A stretch of DNA of 64,000 bases from JBGAPI01 sp044221335 (GCA_044221335.1 JBGAPI010000011.1:49367-113366), one strand, 5' to 3'. Counted from the stretch's first letter, positions 26,773 through 35,840 are shown. Numbers and translations are program-made. The notes: generated by a model from the letters alone, not told the origin.

Positions 26773-26803
26773 CGCCTCGCAATGGCGCGCAGGGCGCGCC
26801 CTA
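26773..26803 (-). repeat. Stop-codon-abutting hairpin after pdxH, diverged unit of the 42-bp family
   Basis: CGCCTCGCAATGGCGCGCAG followed by GGCGCGCCCTA resembles one unit of the array at 20556. On the pdxH strand the TAG stop is followed directly by GGCGCGC-CCT-GCGCGCC, a perfect 7-bp stem. Confidence 0.6.
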
Positions 26804-27391
26804 CGGGTAGAGCAGCGCCTCGCGCCACTGCCCATCCTTCCAGGCCCACTGATGGCGCTCGTGCAGCCGGAATGGCCGGCCGTACCAGAACTCGATCAAG
26901 TCGGGCTCGAGGCGATAGCCCGACCAATGCGGCGGCCGCGGCACCGGGCCGCCCTCGTACTGCTTCGTGTACTCGGCGATCCGGCGCTCCAGCGTCGCGC
27001 GCTCGTCGAGCTCTTCGGACTGCAGCGAAGCCCAGGCGCCGATCTGGCTCTCGCGCGGGCGGCTGGCGAAGTAGGCATCCGCCTCGGCGTCGGTCACCGA
27101 CGCGATCCGACCCTCGATCCGCACCTGCACGTGGTTGGCGATCGCCTTCCACAGGAACAGCAGCGCCGCCTGCGGATGGACGCCCAGCTGCTTGCCCTTG
27201 CGGGAGAGAGTGTTGGTGTAGAACACGAAGCCCTCGGGATCGGCGTCCTTCAGGAGCACGGTGCGCGCGCTGATCCGACCGTATTCGTCGGACGAGGCCA
27301 GGGTCATGGCGGTCGGTTCGAATTCGCCGGCGGCGATCGCGGCGTCGAGAAGCTGGCGGAAGGTGGCGAGGAGGTGCGGGGCGAGCTGCAT
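26801..27391 (-). CDS. pdxH: Pyridoxamine 5'-phosphate oxidase
   Basis: 196 residues from ATG 27391-27389 (MQLAPHLLATFRQLLDAAIA); the frame is open for 25 more codons upstream, but these are not family-like. Typical motifs are TAMTLASSDEYGRISARTVLLKDADPEGFVFYTN (FMN contacts), SRKGKQLGVHPQAALLFLWK, ASRPRESQIGAWASLQSEEL, and the C-terminal FWYGRPFRLHERHQW with the conserved arginine. It oxidises pyridoxine/pyridoxamine 5'-phosphate to PLP with FMN and O2. No clear ribosome binding site precedes the start. Copy C of the dispersed repeat lies upstream. Confidence 0.93.
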   Translation of the reverse strand: MQLAPHLLATFRQLLDAAIAAGEFEPTAMTLASSDEYGRISARTVLLKDADPEGFVFYTNTLSRKGKQLGVHPQAALLFLWKAIANHVQVRIEGRIASVTDAEADAYFASRPRESQIGAWASLQSEELDERATLERRIAEYTKQYEGGPVPRPPHWSGYRLEPDLIEFWYGRPFRLHERHQWAWKDGQWREALLYP

Positions 27392-27470
27392 GGGGGGAGC
27401 GCATCCACGATGGCCTGGTGAAGATGCGGATCGTAGCGACGATCGATGCATCGAACCTGAAACCACGATC

Positions 27471-27583
27471 CGTCATCGCGAGGAGGAGCGCAACTCCTCC
27501 GAAGCAATCCAGTGCCGTGGCTCTTGATCGGGCGCGGCGAACAGCAAGGGCGCTGGATTGCTTCGCTGCGCTCGCAACGACGG
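27471..27583. repeat. Dispersed palindromic repeat, copy C
   Basis: CGTCATCGCGAGGAGGAGCG, then CAACTCCTCCGAAGCAATCCAG at the left; GCGCTGGATTGCTTCGCTGC then GCTCGCAACGACGG at the right. A complete element of about 113 bp upstream of pdxH and downstream of the hybrid kinase gene. Confidence 0.88.
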
Positions 27584-27650
27584 AAGGGGTGTCGAGGGTG
27601 GACGGGGTACGGCCGGTGCGACGAGGCGGACCCTAGGTCGATCGCCCCGG

Positions 27651-29186
27651 TCAACCCATGGGCGGGAGCACCGCGCGCACCAGCGCGGGCAGGTCGATCG
27701 GCTTGGTCACGTAGGCGTTCGCACCGGCCGCGAGCGCAGCGTCGCGGGCCTCGCGAGTCGACGTGGCGGAGACGCTGACGATGCGGCCCTTGTAGCCCGA
27801 CGAGCGCAGCCGGTACACCGCGGCGTTGCCGGACAGTCCCGGCATCTGCACGTCGACCAGCAGGACCGTCGGCTGTTCCTTCGAGGCACGCTCGAGGCCG
27901 CTGTTGCCGTCGCCGACGGTGTCGACCTTGAAGCCGAGGTCACGCAGGAACAAGGCCAGCAGCGCCGCGATGTCGGGATCGTCATCGACCACCAGCGCGG
28001 TCGCGCCCGCCGGCGCGCGCGCCGGCGCGGACTGCGCGGACGGGGTGAGGCGCGCGACGGCGTGGGCGGGATCGAGCCGCGGCAGCCGCACGGTGAAGGT
28101 GCTGCCCTCGCCGACTTTCGAGGCCAGTTCGATCGAACCGCCGAGCTGGTCGACGATCCGCTGCACGATCGACAGACCGAGGCCGGCGCCGCGGCTGGAC
28201 GAGCCGCTGCCACGAACGAAGGGCTTGAACAGCTCGGAACGTTCGGACTCCGGAATTCCGCGGCCAGTGTCCTTGACAGTGACGACGGTGACCTCGCCGT
28301 TCCAGTCGATCGATACCGCGACCGAGCCGGACGCTGTATAGCGCAGCGCGTTGCCGATCAGGTTGGTGAGGATCTGGCGCAGCTTCATCGCGTCGGAGGC
28401 GGGTGGCGGCGCGCTCGCGTTCAACACGATGTCGAAGCCGAGGTTGGCCTCTGCCGCGATCGGGGCGAACATGTCGCGCAGATCCTCGACCAGCGCCGCG
28501 AGGTCGACCGGCACCGCCTCGACCAGGCTGCGTCCGGCTTCGCCGCGACCGAATTCGAGCAGGTTCTCCGACAGCGCCATCAGGTGGGTCGCGGCGCGGC
28601 GGATCGCGCGCAGCGGCTGCAGCGCACCGGGCTCGTTCGCCATCCGGCGGTCGAGCAGGTGCAGGTAGCCGAAGATCGCCGTCAGCGGCGTGCGGAACTC
28701 GTGCGACAGCGTCGCGATCAGGGCGTTCTTCAGCGCGTTGGCCTCGGTGAGCTCGGCCTGTTGCGCCTCGAGCTCGCTGCGGATTCGCTTCAACTTCTTC
28801 AGCGCGCGACCGCGTTCGTGCGAGGCCAGCGACGCCTCATGGCCGGCCTGCTGGATCACCTGCTGGCGGCCGCTCTCGTCGCTGGCGTCGACCACCAGGA
28901 GCCAGAAACCGTCGCCGTTCGGCAGCAGGTGCAGGTGCACGTGGCGGCCGCCCGACAGCTGCACGAACTCGAAGCTCTGCGCCTCGGCGAGGTCGAGTCC
29001 GAGGAACAGGTCGGACAGCTCGGAGATGCCACGGCCGCCGGACAGGTCGAGGCCGTAGCGGGTGGCATCGCCCATCGCACTCTCGAGCTTCCAGTCCGGT
29101 GAGAAGCGCAGCGCCAGCGGCGCCGCCGAGGCCACCAGGGACTCGTAGAGGAAATGCTGGATCAGCGGTGGCAGCTTGGAATTCAT
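27651..29186 (-). CDS. Cytoplasmic PAS-type hybrid histidine kinase/receiver, last gene of the GTPase operon
   Basis: 511 residues from the ATG (29186-29184) that overlaps the GTPase TGA. There is no membrane segment. Residues 1-110 look like a PAS-type sensor (FSPDWKLESAMGDATRYGLD ... GGRHVHLHLLPNGDGFWLLV). A coiled coil (about 125-150) leads to HisKA with H162 in SHEFRTPLTAIFGYLHLL. HATPase_c shows ILTNLIGNALRY, DTGRGIPE and GAGLGLSIVQRIV. A C-terminal receiver has D445 in LLVDVQMPGLSG and K495. Position suggests it is the phospho-output or input of the GTPase/OmpA-like module. The receiver needs a downstream HPt, such as that of the kinase at 33205. Confidence 0.9.
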   Translation of the reverse strand: MNSKLPPLIQHFLYESLVASAAPLALRFSPDWKLESAMGDATRYGLDLSGGRGISELSDLFLGLDLAEAQSFEFVQLSGGRHVHLHLLPNGDGFWLLVVDASDESGRQQVIQQAGHEASLASHERGRALKKLKRIRSELEAQQAELTEANALKNALIATLSHEFRTPLTAIFGYLHLLDRRMANEPGALQPLRAIRRAATHLMALSENLLEFGRGEAGRSLVEAVPVDLAALVEDLRDMFAPIAAEANLGFDIVLNASAPPPASDAMKLRQILTNLIGNALRYTASGSVAVSIDWNGEVTVVTVKDTGRGIPESERSELFKPFVRGSGSSSRGAGLGLSIVQRIVDQLGGSIELASKVGEGSTFTVRLPRLDPAHAVARLTPSAQSAPARAPAGATALVVDDDPDIAALLALFLRDLGFKVDTVGDGNSGLERASKEQPTVLLVDVQMPGLSGNAAVYRLRSSGYKGRIVSVSATSTREARDAALAAGANAYVTKPIDLPALVRAVLPPMG

Positions 29187-29680
29187 GGCGCGATCTTCTC
29201 GGCGAGCGTGACGAAGGCGCGTTCGACCGCGTCGCCGGTGCGCGCGCTGGTCTCGAACACGTCGTGGGTCTTGCGCAGCTCCTCGATCACGTCCGGACGG
29301 ATCTCCCAGGAATCGATCAGGTCGAGCTTGTTGACCATCACGACGACCGGCAGCTCGCCCAGGTCCGACTTCGCCTGCTTCTCGAGGTACAGCGCGGAGA
29401 GCAGGGTCGACTGCCGGGTGCCGTCGACCACCAGGATGATGCCGCTGGCGCCGGTGAGATAGCGGCGGTTGAGGGTGTCGAGCGCGCTCTTGCCGGCGAT
29501 GTCCCACAGCACCAGCTTGCGCGGCTTGCCGTGGGCGACGACCTCCTTCGAGTCGACCTTGGTGCCGACGGTCGAGAGGTACTTGTCGGAGAAGGTATTG
29601 CTGACGAAGCGTCCGACCAGACTGGTCTTGCCGACGCCGAAATCACCGAGCATGCAGATCTTGCGGGCGGGTTCGGTCAC
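29183..29680 (-). CDS. Ras/Rab-like small GTPase
   Basis: 165 residues from GTG 29680-29678, nine bases after GGAAGG; the GTG overlaps the TGA of the OmpA-like gene (GTGA). Complete G-motifs: G1 GDFGVGKTS (12-20), switch I Thr near T37-T40, G3 D60-I-A-G63, G4 N117-K-L-D120, G5 ETSAR (143-147). The residue after DxxG is Lys64 where Ras has catalytic Gln61, so intrinsic hydrolysis is likely slow and a partner GAP probable. No prenylation or membrane signal. It resembles bacterial Rab-like GTPases rather than Era/Der translation factors. The flanking membrane protein and kinase suggest a signalling switch. Confidence 0.93.
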   Translation of the reverse strand: MTEPARKICMLGDFGVGKTSLVGRFVSNTFSDKYLSTVGTKVDSKEVVAHGKPRKLVLWDIAGKSALDTLNRRYLTGASGIILVVDGTRQSTLLSALYLEKQAKSDLGELPVVVMVNKLDLIDSWEIRPDVIEELRKTHDVFETSARTGDAVERAFVTLAEKIAP

Positions 29681-31617
29681 GGGGATGAGCCTTCCGAAGT
29701 CAGTGCAGGGAATGCGTGCGCGGCGCGCTGGGGCAGTGTAACGCGCGGATCGTCGGCGGCGAGATCGGTCGCCGGCGCCACCTCGATGCCGGGCAGGCGT
29801 CGCGACAGTTCGCGTGCGAGGTGCTCGGCGCGACGCTGGCGCAGTCCGCGATTCAGCGCCTCGTCGCCCGCCTCGTCGGTCTGGCCGTAGGTTCGCACGA
29901 CAAGCCGCTTGCCGAGCGCCTTCGCGAGCGGTTGTGCGCCACGCAGCTTGCCGGCGAGCTCGTCTAGCGCCGCCACCGCGGCGGCGTTGTCGGCCGCGCC
30001 GGCGGCGTAGTCGATGCCGAGCGGCTCGACCTCCTTCGCCAGCGCGTCCAGTGCCCGTTGCTCGTCGGCGACGACGGCGCCGATGTCGCGCGCCTCCGCC
30101 GGCACCGCGAGCAGGTCGAGGTCGGCGCCAAGACGCGCGAGGTCGGCGGCCGGCGCGTGGCCGCTCGCGACCAGGCGCTCGCCGTCCATCGCGAAGTGCA
30201 GGTCCGGCGCCTTGGCGTAGCGCTGTGCGAGGTCGGCGACCCAGTCGGGGTGCAGCCCGGTCGCGTCGACCGCGATCACTCCGGGAACGATGCCGGGCGC
30301 GCTCTTGAACGCGGCGATCCAGGTCGCCGGTGCGCCACCGCGGGCGCTCAGCGTGCCATCGACCGCCGTGAGCTTCACGGTCTCCGGCGGCGCCAGCATC
30401 CGCCGGGTGCGCGCGACGACGATCTCGGGGTCGTTGGAGAGGAAGCCGCGCAGCTGCCAGTCGATCGTGCAGCCCTTCGGCAGCAGTTGGGCCACCGTCG
30501 TGCGCGGCGACTCGGCCAGAGGGTCGACCAGCCCGCGCACCGCGACGTGACCGTGGCCACGGTCGTCCACCGCGTCGAGGTGCAGGCCCGGCCAGGCGGC
30601 AAGCGCGCCGCGCACCGACTCGACCTGGCGCGCCCACGACCAACTGCGCCAGCCCCAGGCGGCGAGCAGCAGCACCACGACGACGAGCGCGATGAGCAGC
30701 GGACGCTGCGAACCCTTCGACGCGACGACGGGCGCGTCGCCACCCTCGCGGGCCGCGCGATCGATCGCGGCGAGTTCGAAGTCCTCCTTCAGCGCCTCGC
30801 CCGGATCCGCCGCGCCGGCCGTGAGGCCCGACGTCGGATCGGCCCAGCGCTGGTGCACCCCTTCGAGCTTGCGTTCCAGCACCTCGCGCAGCAGTGCCGG
30901 CGGCACCCCGCGGATGAACGCCGCGAGGTTCGCGCGCGGCCCGTGCAACACCCACAGCAGGTGCTCGCCGACGTTGGCGGAATTGAGCGTGCTGCCGGCG
31001 GCACCGCCGACCGAGTCCTTCACGAATTCGCCGATCGCGGTGAGCATGCCGGCGATCGCGTCCGAGTCGAGGTCGGGCAGGTCCGGCGCGCTCTCGCGGT
31101 GGATCACGAGGCCGGAGTCGGCTTCGATCAGGAACAGGTGGTCGATCTTGTAGCGCAGCGTGTGCTTCAGGACGATCTGGGTGTAGGGCACGCCGGCGCG
31201 CCAGGCCTCGAAGCGCCAGCGCAGTCCGCGCGGGGTCAGCGAGGATTCCAGCGCGGCATTGAGGTCGGCGCTCAGCGTGCGCATCGCCTCGGCGATCGCC
31301 CGGCGGATCGCCGGGCCGATGACCGGGAACAGCGCGTCGATGATGGTCTGGCTCTGCTGCTTGACGGCGGTCGCGAGCGCGGCACCGACCGGCGCGGCCA
31401 GGGCGTTGGCCAACTGCTTCGGTCGCCCCGCCTGCGCCTGTTCGAGCAGCTCGGGCAGCTTCTCGGCGGAACGCGCGTGCTCGCGCTCGAGGTCGCCCAG
31501 CCGATCGACCGCGGCCCCGAGCGCGTCCTGCTCGGCGCCGAACAGCAGCCGCCGCAGGCGCTCGAAGGCCGACGCGCCGGCGTCGTTTCCGCTGGGATCG
31601 GGTGGACTACCGGACAC
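29677..31617 (-). CDS. Membrane protein with cytoplasmic roadblock/longin-like part and periplasmic OmpA-like domain
   Basis: 646 residues from a GTG start, ten bases after GAGG and 20 bp after the coiled-coil gene. Residues 1-135 are helical. Residues about 145-255 (VLKHTLRYKIDHLFLIEADS, GLVIHRESAP ... AIAGMLTAIGEFVKDSV ... LLWVLHGPRANLAAFIRGVP) look like a roadblock/longin-type module, the class that binds small GTPases. A single transmembrane helix spans about 306-325 (LLIALVVVVLLLAAWGW). After it, a BON-like segment (GHVAVRGLVDPL) and an OmpA-like peptidoglycan-binding core near 545-615 (VVRTYGQTDEAGDEALNRGL then RQRRAEHLA) keep the Asp and Arg that bind diaminopimelate. The roadblock call is inference from pattern. 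Confidence 0.8.
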   Translation of the reverse strand: MSGSPPDPSGNDAGASAFERLRRLLFGAEQDALGAAVDRLGDLEREHARSAEKLPELLEQAQAGRPKQLANALAAPVGAALATAVKQQSQTIIDALFPVIGPAIRRAIAEAMRTLSADLNAALESSLTPRGLRWRFEAWRAGVPYTQIVLKHTLRYKIDHLFLIEADSGLVIHRESAPDLPDLDSDAIAGMLTAIGEFVKDSVGGAAGSTLNSANVGEHLLWVLHGPRANLAAFIRGVPPALLREVLERKLEGVHQRWADPTSGLTAGAADPGEALKEDFELAAIDRAAREGGDAPVVASKGSQRPLLIALVVVVLLLAAWGWRSWSWARQVESVRGALAAWPGLHLDAVDDRGHGHVAVRGLVDPLAESPRTTVAQLLPKGCTIDWQLRGFLSNDPEIVVARTRRMLAPPETVKLTAVDGTLSARGGAPATWIAAFKSAPGIVPGVIAVDATGLHPDWVADLAQRYAKAPDLHFAMDGERLVASGHAPAADLARLGADLDLLAVPAEARDIGAVVADEQRALDALAKEVEPLGIDYAAGAADNAAAVAALDELAGKLRGAQPLAKALGKRLVVRTYGQTDEAGDEALNRGLRQRRAEHLARELSRRLPGIEVAPATDLAADDPRVTLPQRAAHAFPALTSEGSSP

Positions 31618-31637
31618 GCGGCCGGCCTCGGGCGGAG

Positions 31638-32189
31638 CTACTTGCCGACCGGCAGATCGAACTCGCCCTTCAGCCGGAGTGCCACCTCGGTGAGCAGCGC
31701 CGCGAGGTCCTCGCGGCCGACCTTCTCCCCGCGCAGCTCGCCGCGCGCGGCGTTGAGCGCGGCCTCGGCGTTGCGTTGCAGTTCCGCCAGCGCGGACGCG
31801 AGGTCGGCGACCGCGCGACGCTCGCGCTCGTCGGCATCGGCCAGGTCCTGGCGCAGCTGGTCGAAGCTCGTGTTGATCTCGTTGCGCGCGGTGCGCGCAG
31901 CCTGCAGCGTGCGGGCGTCGAGGTCGTCCACCGCCTTGCCGCGGTCGGAGACCTCCTGGCGCAGCTGCTTGGCGAGCTTGTCGTTCTGTTCGTCGACCCG
32001 CTTCTCCAGCGCGGTGAGGCGCTTGTCGAGATCGGTCCGGAGGCGCTGGCTCTCCTGCTCCAGGCGCTGGGTGATCTCGAGGAAGCGGCGCTCGTAGTCG
32101 CGCATCTGGCCGCCGAACAGGATGTCGCGGATCTGCTCGACGTTGCGGTCACCGCCGGTATCGCTGTTGTCGCGTTTCTTCTCGACCAT
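31638..32189 (-). CDS. Coiled-coil protein, first gene of the GTPase operon
   Basis: 183 residues from ATG 32189-32187 with AAGGAG seven bases upstream. Almost the whole protein is a charged heptad-type coiled coil (about residues 25-160: FLEITQRLEQESQRLRTDLD, KRLTALEKRVDEQNDKLAKQ and so on), followed by a short tail LKGEFDLPVGK. No signal peptide or membrane segment, so it is cytoplasmic. It is probably a structural or adaptor partner of the GTPase/OmpA-like module. The long open frame that continues upstream on this strand is antisense to the hybrid kinase and not coding. Confidence 0.8.
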   Translation of the reverse strand: MVEKKRDNSDTGGDRNVEQIRDILFGGQMRDYERRFLEITQRLEQESQRLRTDLDKRLTALEKRVDEQNDKLAKQLRQEVSDRGKAVDDLDARTLQAARTARNEINTSFDQLRQDLADADERERRAVADLASALAELQRNAEAALNAARGELRGEKVGREDLAALLTEVALRLKGEFDLPVGK

Positions 32190-32368
32190 CGGAGCGCTCC
32201 TTGCCGGGGACGGACGCGACGCCGCGACTGCCGCAGGCGACGGACCGGCCCGTGAGTTCGATTCTGCCGCGACCGCCGCGGCAGCGGACGCGAGCGTAGC
32301 AATTCGCGACGAGCCCGCGCGGGCCGCCGGCGCCTTCGCCGGGGGCCGCGCGCGCCGCCGCGCACGGG

Positions 32369-33064
32369 TCACGCGCGCTCCAGCCGATAGCCGTGCTGGT
32401 AGATCGAGGACAGCCGCCAGCCGCGGCTGCCGTCCAGCAGCAGCTTCTTGCGCAGCCGGCTGACGTGGGTGTCGATGGTGCGGGTATTGACGTTGGAGGT
32501 GAGGTTCCAGACCTGCGACAGCAGGGTGTCGCGGCTCACCACGTGGCCCTGGCGGCGGAACAGGAAGGTGGCGAGATCGAACTCGCGGTCGGTGAGGTCG
32601 ACCGCCGAACCCTCCAGCATCACCTGGCGGCGGCCGAGGTCGAAGCTGTAGGGCTCGGCGCCGCTGATGCCGCTGTCGCCGCCGCTGACGCCGGCTCGCC
32701 GCATCACGCCGCGCAGGCGGGCGATGAACTCGTGCTCGCGCAGCGGCTTCGACAGGTAGTCGTCGGCACCGGCCTGCAGCCCGCGCACGACGTCCGCCTC
32801 GGCGTTGCGCACCGTCATCAGGATGATCGGCAGCTTGCTGTGCTGGCCGCCGCGCAGCCATTCGATCAGCTCGACACCGGAGCCGTCCGGCAGCATCCAG
32901 TCGATCACCACGGCGTCGAACGAAGAGGTGCGGAGCTGGCGCCGGAAGGCATCGGCGCTCGGGAAGACCTCCGCGGCCAGGCCGACGTGTTCCAGCCAGG
33001 CCCGGTACAGGGCGGACTGGTCGGCATCGTCTTCGACCAGGGCGATCAGCATCCGTTCGCTCAT
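32369..33064 (-). CDS. OmpR/PhoB-type response regulator
   Basis: 231 residues. The receiver begins MLIALVEDDADQSALYRAWL with phosphoacceptor Asp in VVIDWMLPDGSG, Thr in LMTVRN and Lys in DYLSKPL. The winged-helix output domain has VDLTDREFDLATFLFRRQGH, SRDTLLSQVW and NVNTRTIDTHVSRLRKKL. It binds promoter DNA as a phosphorylated dimer. It is divergent from the hybrid kinase at 33205 (140 bp apart) and 179 bp upstream of the coiled-coil gene, so it could serve either kinase; pairing with the divergent BarA-like kinase is the simpler guess. Confidence 0.92.
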   Translation of the reverse strand: MSERMLIALVEDDADQSALYRAWLEHVGLAAEVFPSADAFRRQLRTSSFDAVVIDWMLPDGSGVELIEWLRGGQHSKLPIILMTVRNAEADVVRGLQAGADDYLSKPLREHEFIARLRGVMRRAGVSGGDSGISGAEPYSFDLGRRQVMLEGSAVDLTDREFDLATFLFRRQGHVVSRDTLLSQVWNLTSNVNTRTIDTHVSRLRKKLLLDGSRGWRLSSIYQHGYRLERA

Positions 33065-33204
33065 CGGCTATCGCTTTCGCTGGCGACTGCGAGGGCGTCG
33101 CTCGTATCGTGCAGGTTGCCATAAAACGCTGCTTTTGCAATCGTTTGCGGAGATGAACGGGGGCAACGGGCGGGTGCCCGCCAGCCACCTGTCGAAATCC
33201 GTCG

Positions 33205-35745
33205 ATGCCATCCACTTCGTCCGCCAGCCACGTCCCCCGCCAGCTCAACGCGCTGTCCGTGGCCGGCTGGTCGGCCGTCGGGATCGGCGCCAGCCTGATC
33301 GCGATCGCCGTGGCGGGGCGATCGCTGGCCGCGCTCGCTGCCGCTCTGGTGGCGATCCTGATCGGCCTGCTGCTGCTCCGGGTGGCGGCGCGCCTGCGCA
33401 CCGACCTGATGACGCTCAACCGGATGCTGGAGCACGTGCGTCGCGCCAGCGAGATCACGCTGCCGGCGAGCGAGGAGGAACGCCAGGCGCCGGTGCTGTC
33501 GGTCGACGACCTCGGCGTGCACCTGACCGACGTGGTCGAGCGGCTGCGCGGCCGCGAGCATGCGCTGGCGGAGCAGCGCGCCAACCTCGAGCACGAGGTG
33601 CTGGCCCGCACCGAGGAACTCGCCCGCACCAACGCCGAGCTCACGGACTCGGTCGAGGCGCTCGGCCGCGCACGCGACAACGCCGAGGCCGGCAGTCGCG
33701 CGAAGTCGCAGTTCCTCGCGCAGATGAGCCACGAGATCCGCACGCCGATGAACGGCATCCTCGGGATGACCGAGCTGCTGCTCGACACCGACCTGCGCCC
33801 CGAGCAGCGCCGCCTCGCCGAAATGGCCCGGCGCTCCGGCCTGGCGCTCCTGCAGGTGCTGGGCGACATCCTCGACCTGTCCCGGATCGAGGCCGGCAAG
33901 CTGCAGTTCAAGGAGGTCGACTTCGACCTCTGGCAGCTCGCCGAGGACACGGTGGGGCTGTTCGCCGAACGCGGCGCGCGCAAGGGTCTCGAGGTCAGCC
34001 TGTCGATCGAGGACGGCGTGCCGGTCCGGGTCAACGGCGACCCGGTGCGGCTGCGCCAGGTACTCGGCAACCTGATCTCCAACGCGGTGAAATTCACCCA
34101 GCGCGGCACGGTCACGGTGACCCTGTCGCGCGCGGTGCGCGGCGGTGATCCCTACGGCATCCGGTTCGACGTGGTCGACACCGGTCCCGGCATCGCGCCG
34201 GAGTTGCGCGGCCGCATCTTCGAGGCCTTCACCCAGGCTGACGACTCGATCGGGCGTCGCTTCGGCGGCACCGGCCTCGGGCTCACCATCGCGCGCCAGC
34301 TGGTCGGGCTGATGGGCGGCGCGCTCGACTACTCCAGCGTCGTCGACCGCGGCACCCGCTTCTTCTTCAGCGTGCGCCTCGCCGCACCGACCGCGACCGA
34401 TGCCGACGCCCGGGTCGAGGTGGCGGTCGCGCCGCTCGGCACCAGCGTTCTGCTGCTGGATCAGGTCGTGCAGCGCAATACCCTGCTGACGCGGACGCTG
34501 CAGTCCTGGGGACTCGCGGTGACGCGCTGCGACTCCGCCGATGCCGCCCTCGTCGCGATCGACCACGCGGATGCCGATGGCGCGCCCTACCGCCTGCTGC
34601 TGCTCGACTGGAACCTCGCCGGCGGCGCCCCGGCACTGCTCACGCGACTCGGCGAGCGCGAGCTGCCGTCCCGGATCGGCGTGATCGCGCTGCTCGCCGC
34701 GTCCGAACGGTCGGTGCTGGACGCGCCGCTGCCCGGCGTCGACGCGCGCCTGCCGATGCCCTACAACCGCGCCAGCCTGCGCCATGCGCTGACCACCGCG
34801 CTCGGCGCCGCCGGTTCCGGCGGACGCAGTGCACCGGCGGCTCGCGCGACGCCGCCCGCCGGCTCTGGCCAGTACTCGGTGCTGGTGGTCGAAGACCACC
34901 CGATGAACCTCGAGCTCGCCGAGCTGTACCTCACCAGTCTCGGCTATCAGGTCGCCCTGGCGCCGAGCGGCGAGCGGGCCCTGGAGCTCGCACGGCTGCG
35001 TCGCTACGACGCCTTCCTGGTCGATTGCCAGATGCCCGGCATGGACGGCTTCACCCTCACCCGCCACCTGCGAGCGCTGGAGCGCGAGAGCGCCGAGCAA
35101 GGACCGACCCCGCACTGGCCGATCATCGCCGTCACCGCCCACGTCACCACCGGCTATCGCGAGCTGTGCCTCGCCAGCGGCATGGACGACTATCTGGGCA
35201 AGCCCTACGGCCGGGACGAGCTCGCCGCCGTGCTGGCCAACTGGGTCGGCGAGCGCGCCGGGAGTGGCGGCGCGGTGGCCGCGACGACGGCCGCACCCGC
35301 GACCGCCGCCGCGAGTGGCGGCACCGGAACCCCGGCGTCCACGACCGAGGCGGACGGCGCGCCGAGCGAACGCTCCCCGACCGACTTCGCCGCGAGCGAC
35401 GACAGCATCGAATTCGATCCGACGCGGCTGCAGCGGCTGGAAACCCTGAGCCGCCCGGGCCAGGACAACGCGGCGCTGCGCATCCTGCTGTCGTTCCGCG
35501 GCAACGCGCGGCAGCTGGTCGTGACCCTGACCGACCCCGACTCCGACGCCGAGGCCGTGCGGGTCGCGGCGCATACGCTGAAGTCGAGCGCCGCGATGAT
35601 CGGGGCGATGCGGCTGGCCGCCTTGTCGGCCTCGCTGGAGTCCGCGCAGTCCGACGAGGGCCTGAAGCTGCGCCTGTCGACCTGCTTCGAGCGCACCGAC
35701 GCCCACCTTGCCCGCCTCGCGGTCCGGCTCCAGGCGGGATTGTAG
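33205..35745 (+). CDS. BarA-like hybrid histidine kinase with two receivers and HPt
   Basis: 846 residues. Two N-terminal membrane helices (about 15-60) with almost no periplasmic loop, then a coiled coil. HisKA has H176 in SHEIRTPMNGILG. HATPase_c shows LGNLISNAVKF, DTGPGIAP and GTGLGLTIARQLVGLMGG. A first receiver-like domain has D468 in LLLLDWNLAGG but lacks the usual MP after it. A second, canonical receiver has D607 in LVDCQMPGMDG. An Ala/Thr-rich linker leads to a C-terminal HPt with H790 in AHTLKSSAAMIG. The chain can carry out a full His-Asp-His relay, with the divergent OmpR-type regulator a likely target. Confidence 0.92.
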   Translation: MPSTSSASHVPRQLNALSVAGWSAVGIGASLIAIAVAGRSLAALAAALVAILIGLLLLRVAARLRTDLMTLNRMLEHVRRASEITLPASEEERQAPVLSVDDLGVHLTDVVERLRGREHALAEQRANLEHEVLARTEELARTNAELTDSVEALGRARDNAEAGSRAKSQFLAQMSHEIRTPMNGILGMTELLLDTDLRPEQRRLAEMARRSGLALLQVLGDILDLSRIEAGKLQFKEVDFDLWQLAEDTVGLFAERGARKGLEVSLSIEDGVPVRVNGDPVRLRQVLGNLISNAVKFTQRGTVTVTLSRAVRGGDPYGIRFDVVDTGPGIAPELRGRIFEAFTQADDSIGRRFGGTGLGLTIARQLVGLMGGALDYSSVVDRGTRFFFSVRLAAPTATDADARVEVAVAPLGTSVLLLDQVVQRNTLLTRTLQSWGLAVTRCDSADAALVAIDHADADGAPYRLLLLDWNLAGGAPALLTRLGERELPSRIGVIALLAASERSVLDAPLPGVDARLPMPYNRASLRHALTTALGAAGSGGRSAPAARATPPAGSGQYSVLVVEDHPMNLELAELYLTSLGYQVALAPSGERALELARLRRYDAFLVDCQMPGMDGFTLTRHLRALERESAEQGPTPHWPIIAVTAHVTTGYRELCLASGMDDYLGKPYGRDELAAVLANWVGERAGSGGAVAATTAAPATAAASGGTGTPASTTEADGAPSERSPTDFAASDDSIEFDPTRLQRLETLSRPGQDNAALRILLSFRGNARQLVVTLTDPDSDAEAVRVAAHTLKSSAAMIGAMRLAALSASLESAQSDEGLKLRLSTCFERTDAHLARLAVRLQAGL

Positions 35746-35840
35746 GTCGCGCCCCGGCGCACCCGGTCCGCGACGTCGCGCGGTGATCCGCCGATGGCCG
35801 AAAGTCCGTGTCTGGATCATCCCCCTCACCGTCCAGAGCG

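Noticed and set aside
31638..34115. Long minus-strand frame that would extend the coiled-coil gene to 825 residues
   Set aside because: The extra part is antisense to the BarA-like kinase and out of frame in the response regulator. A good ribosome site marks the start at 32189.
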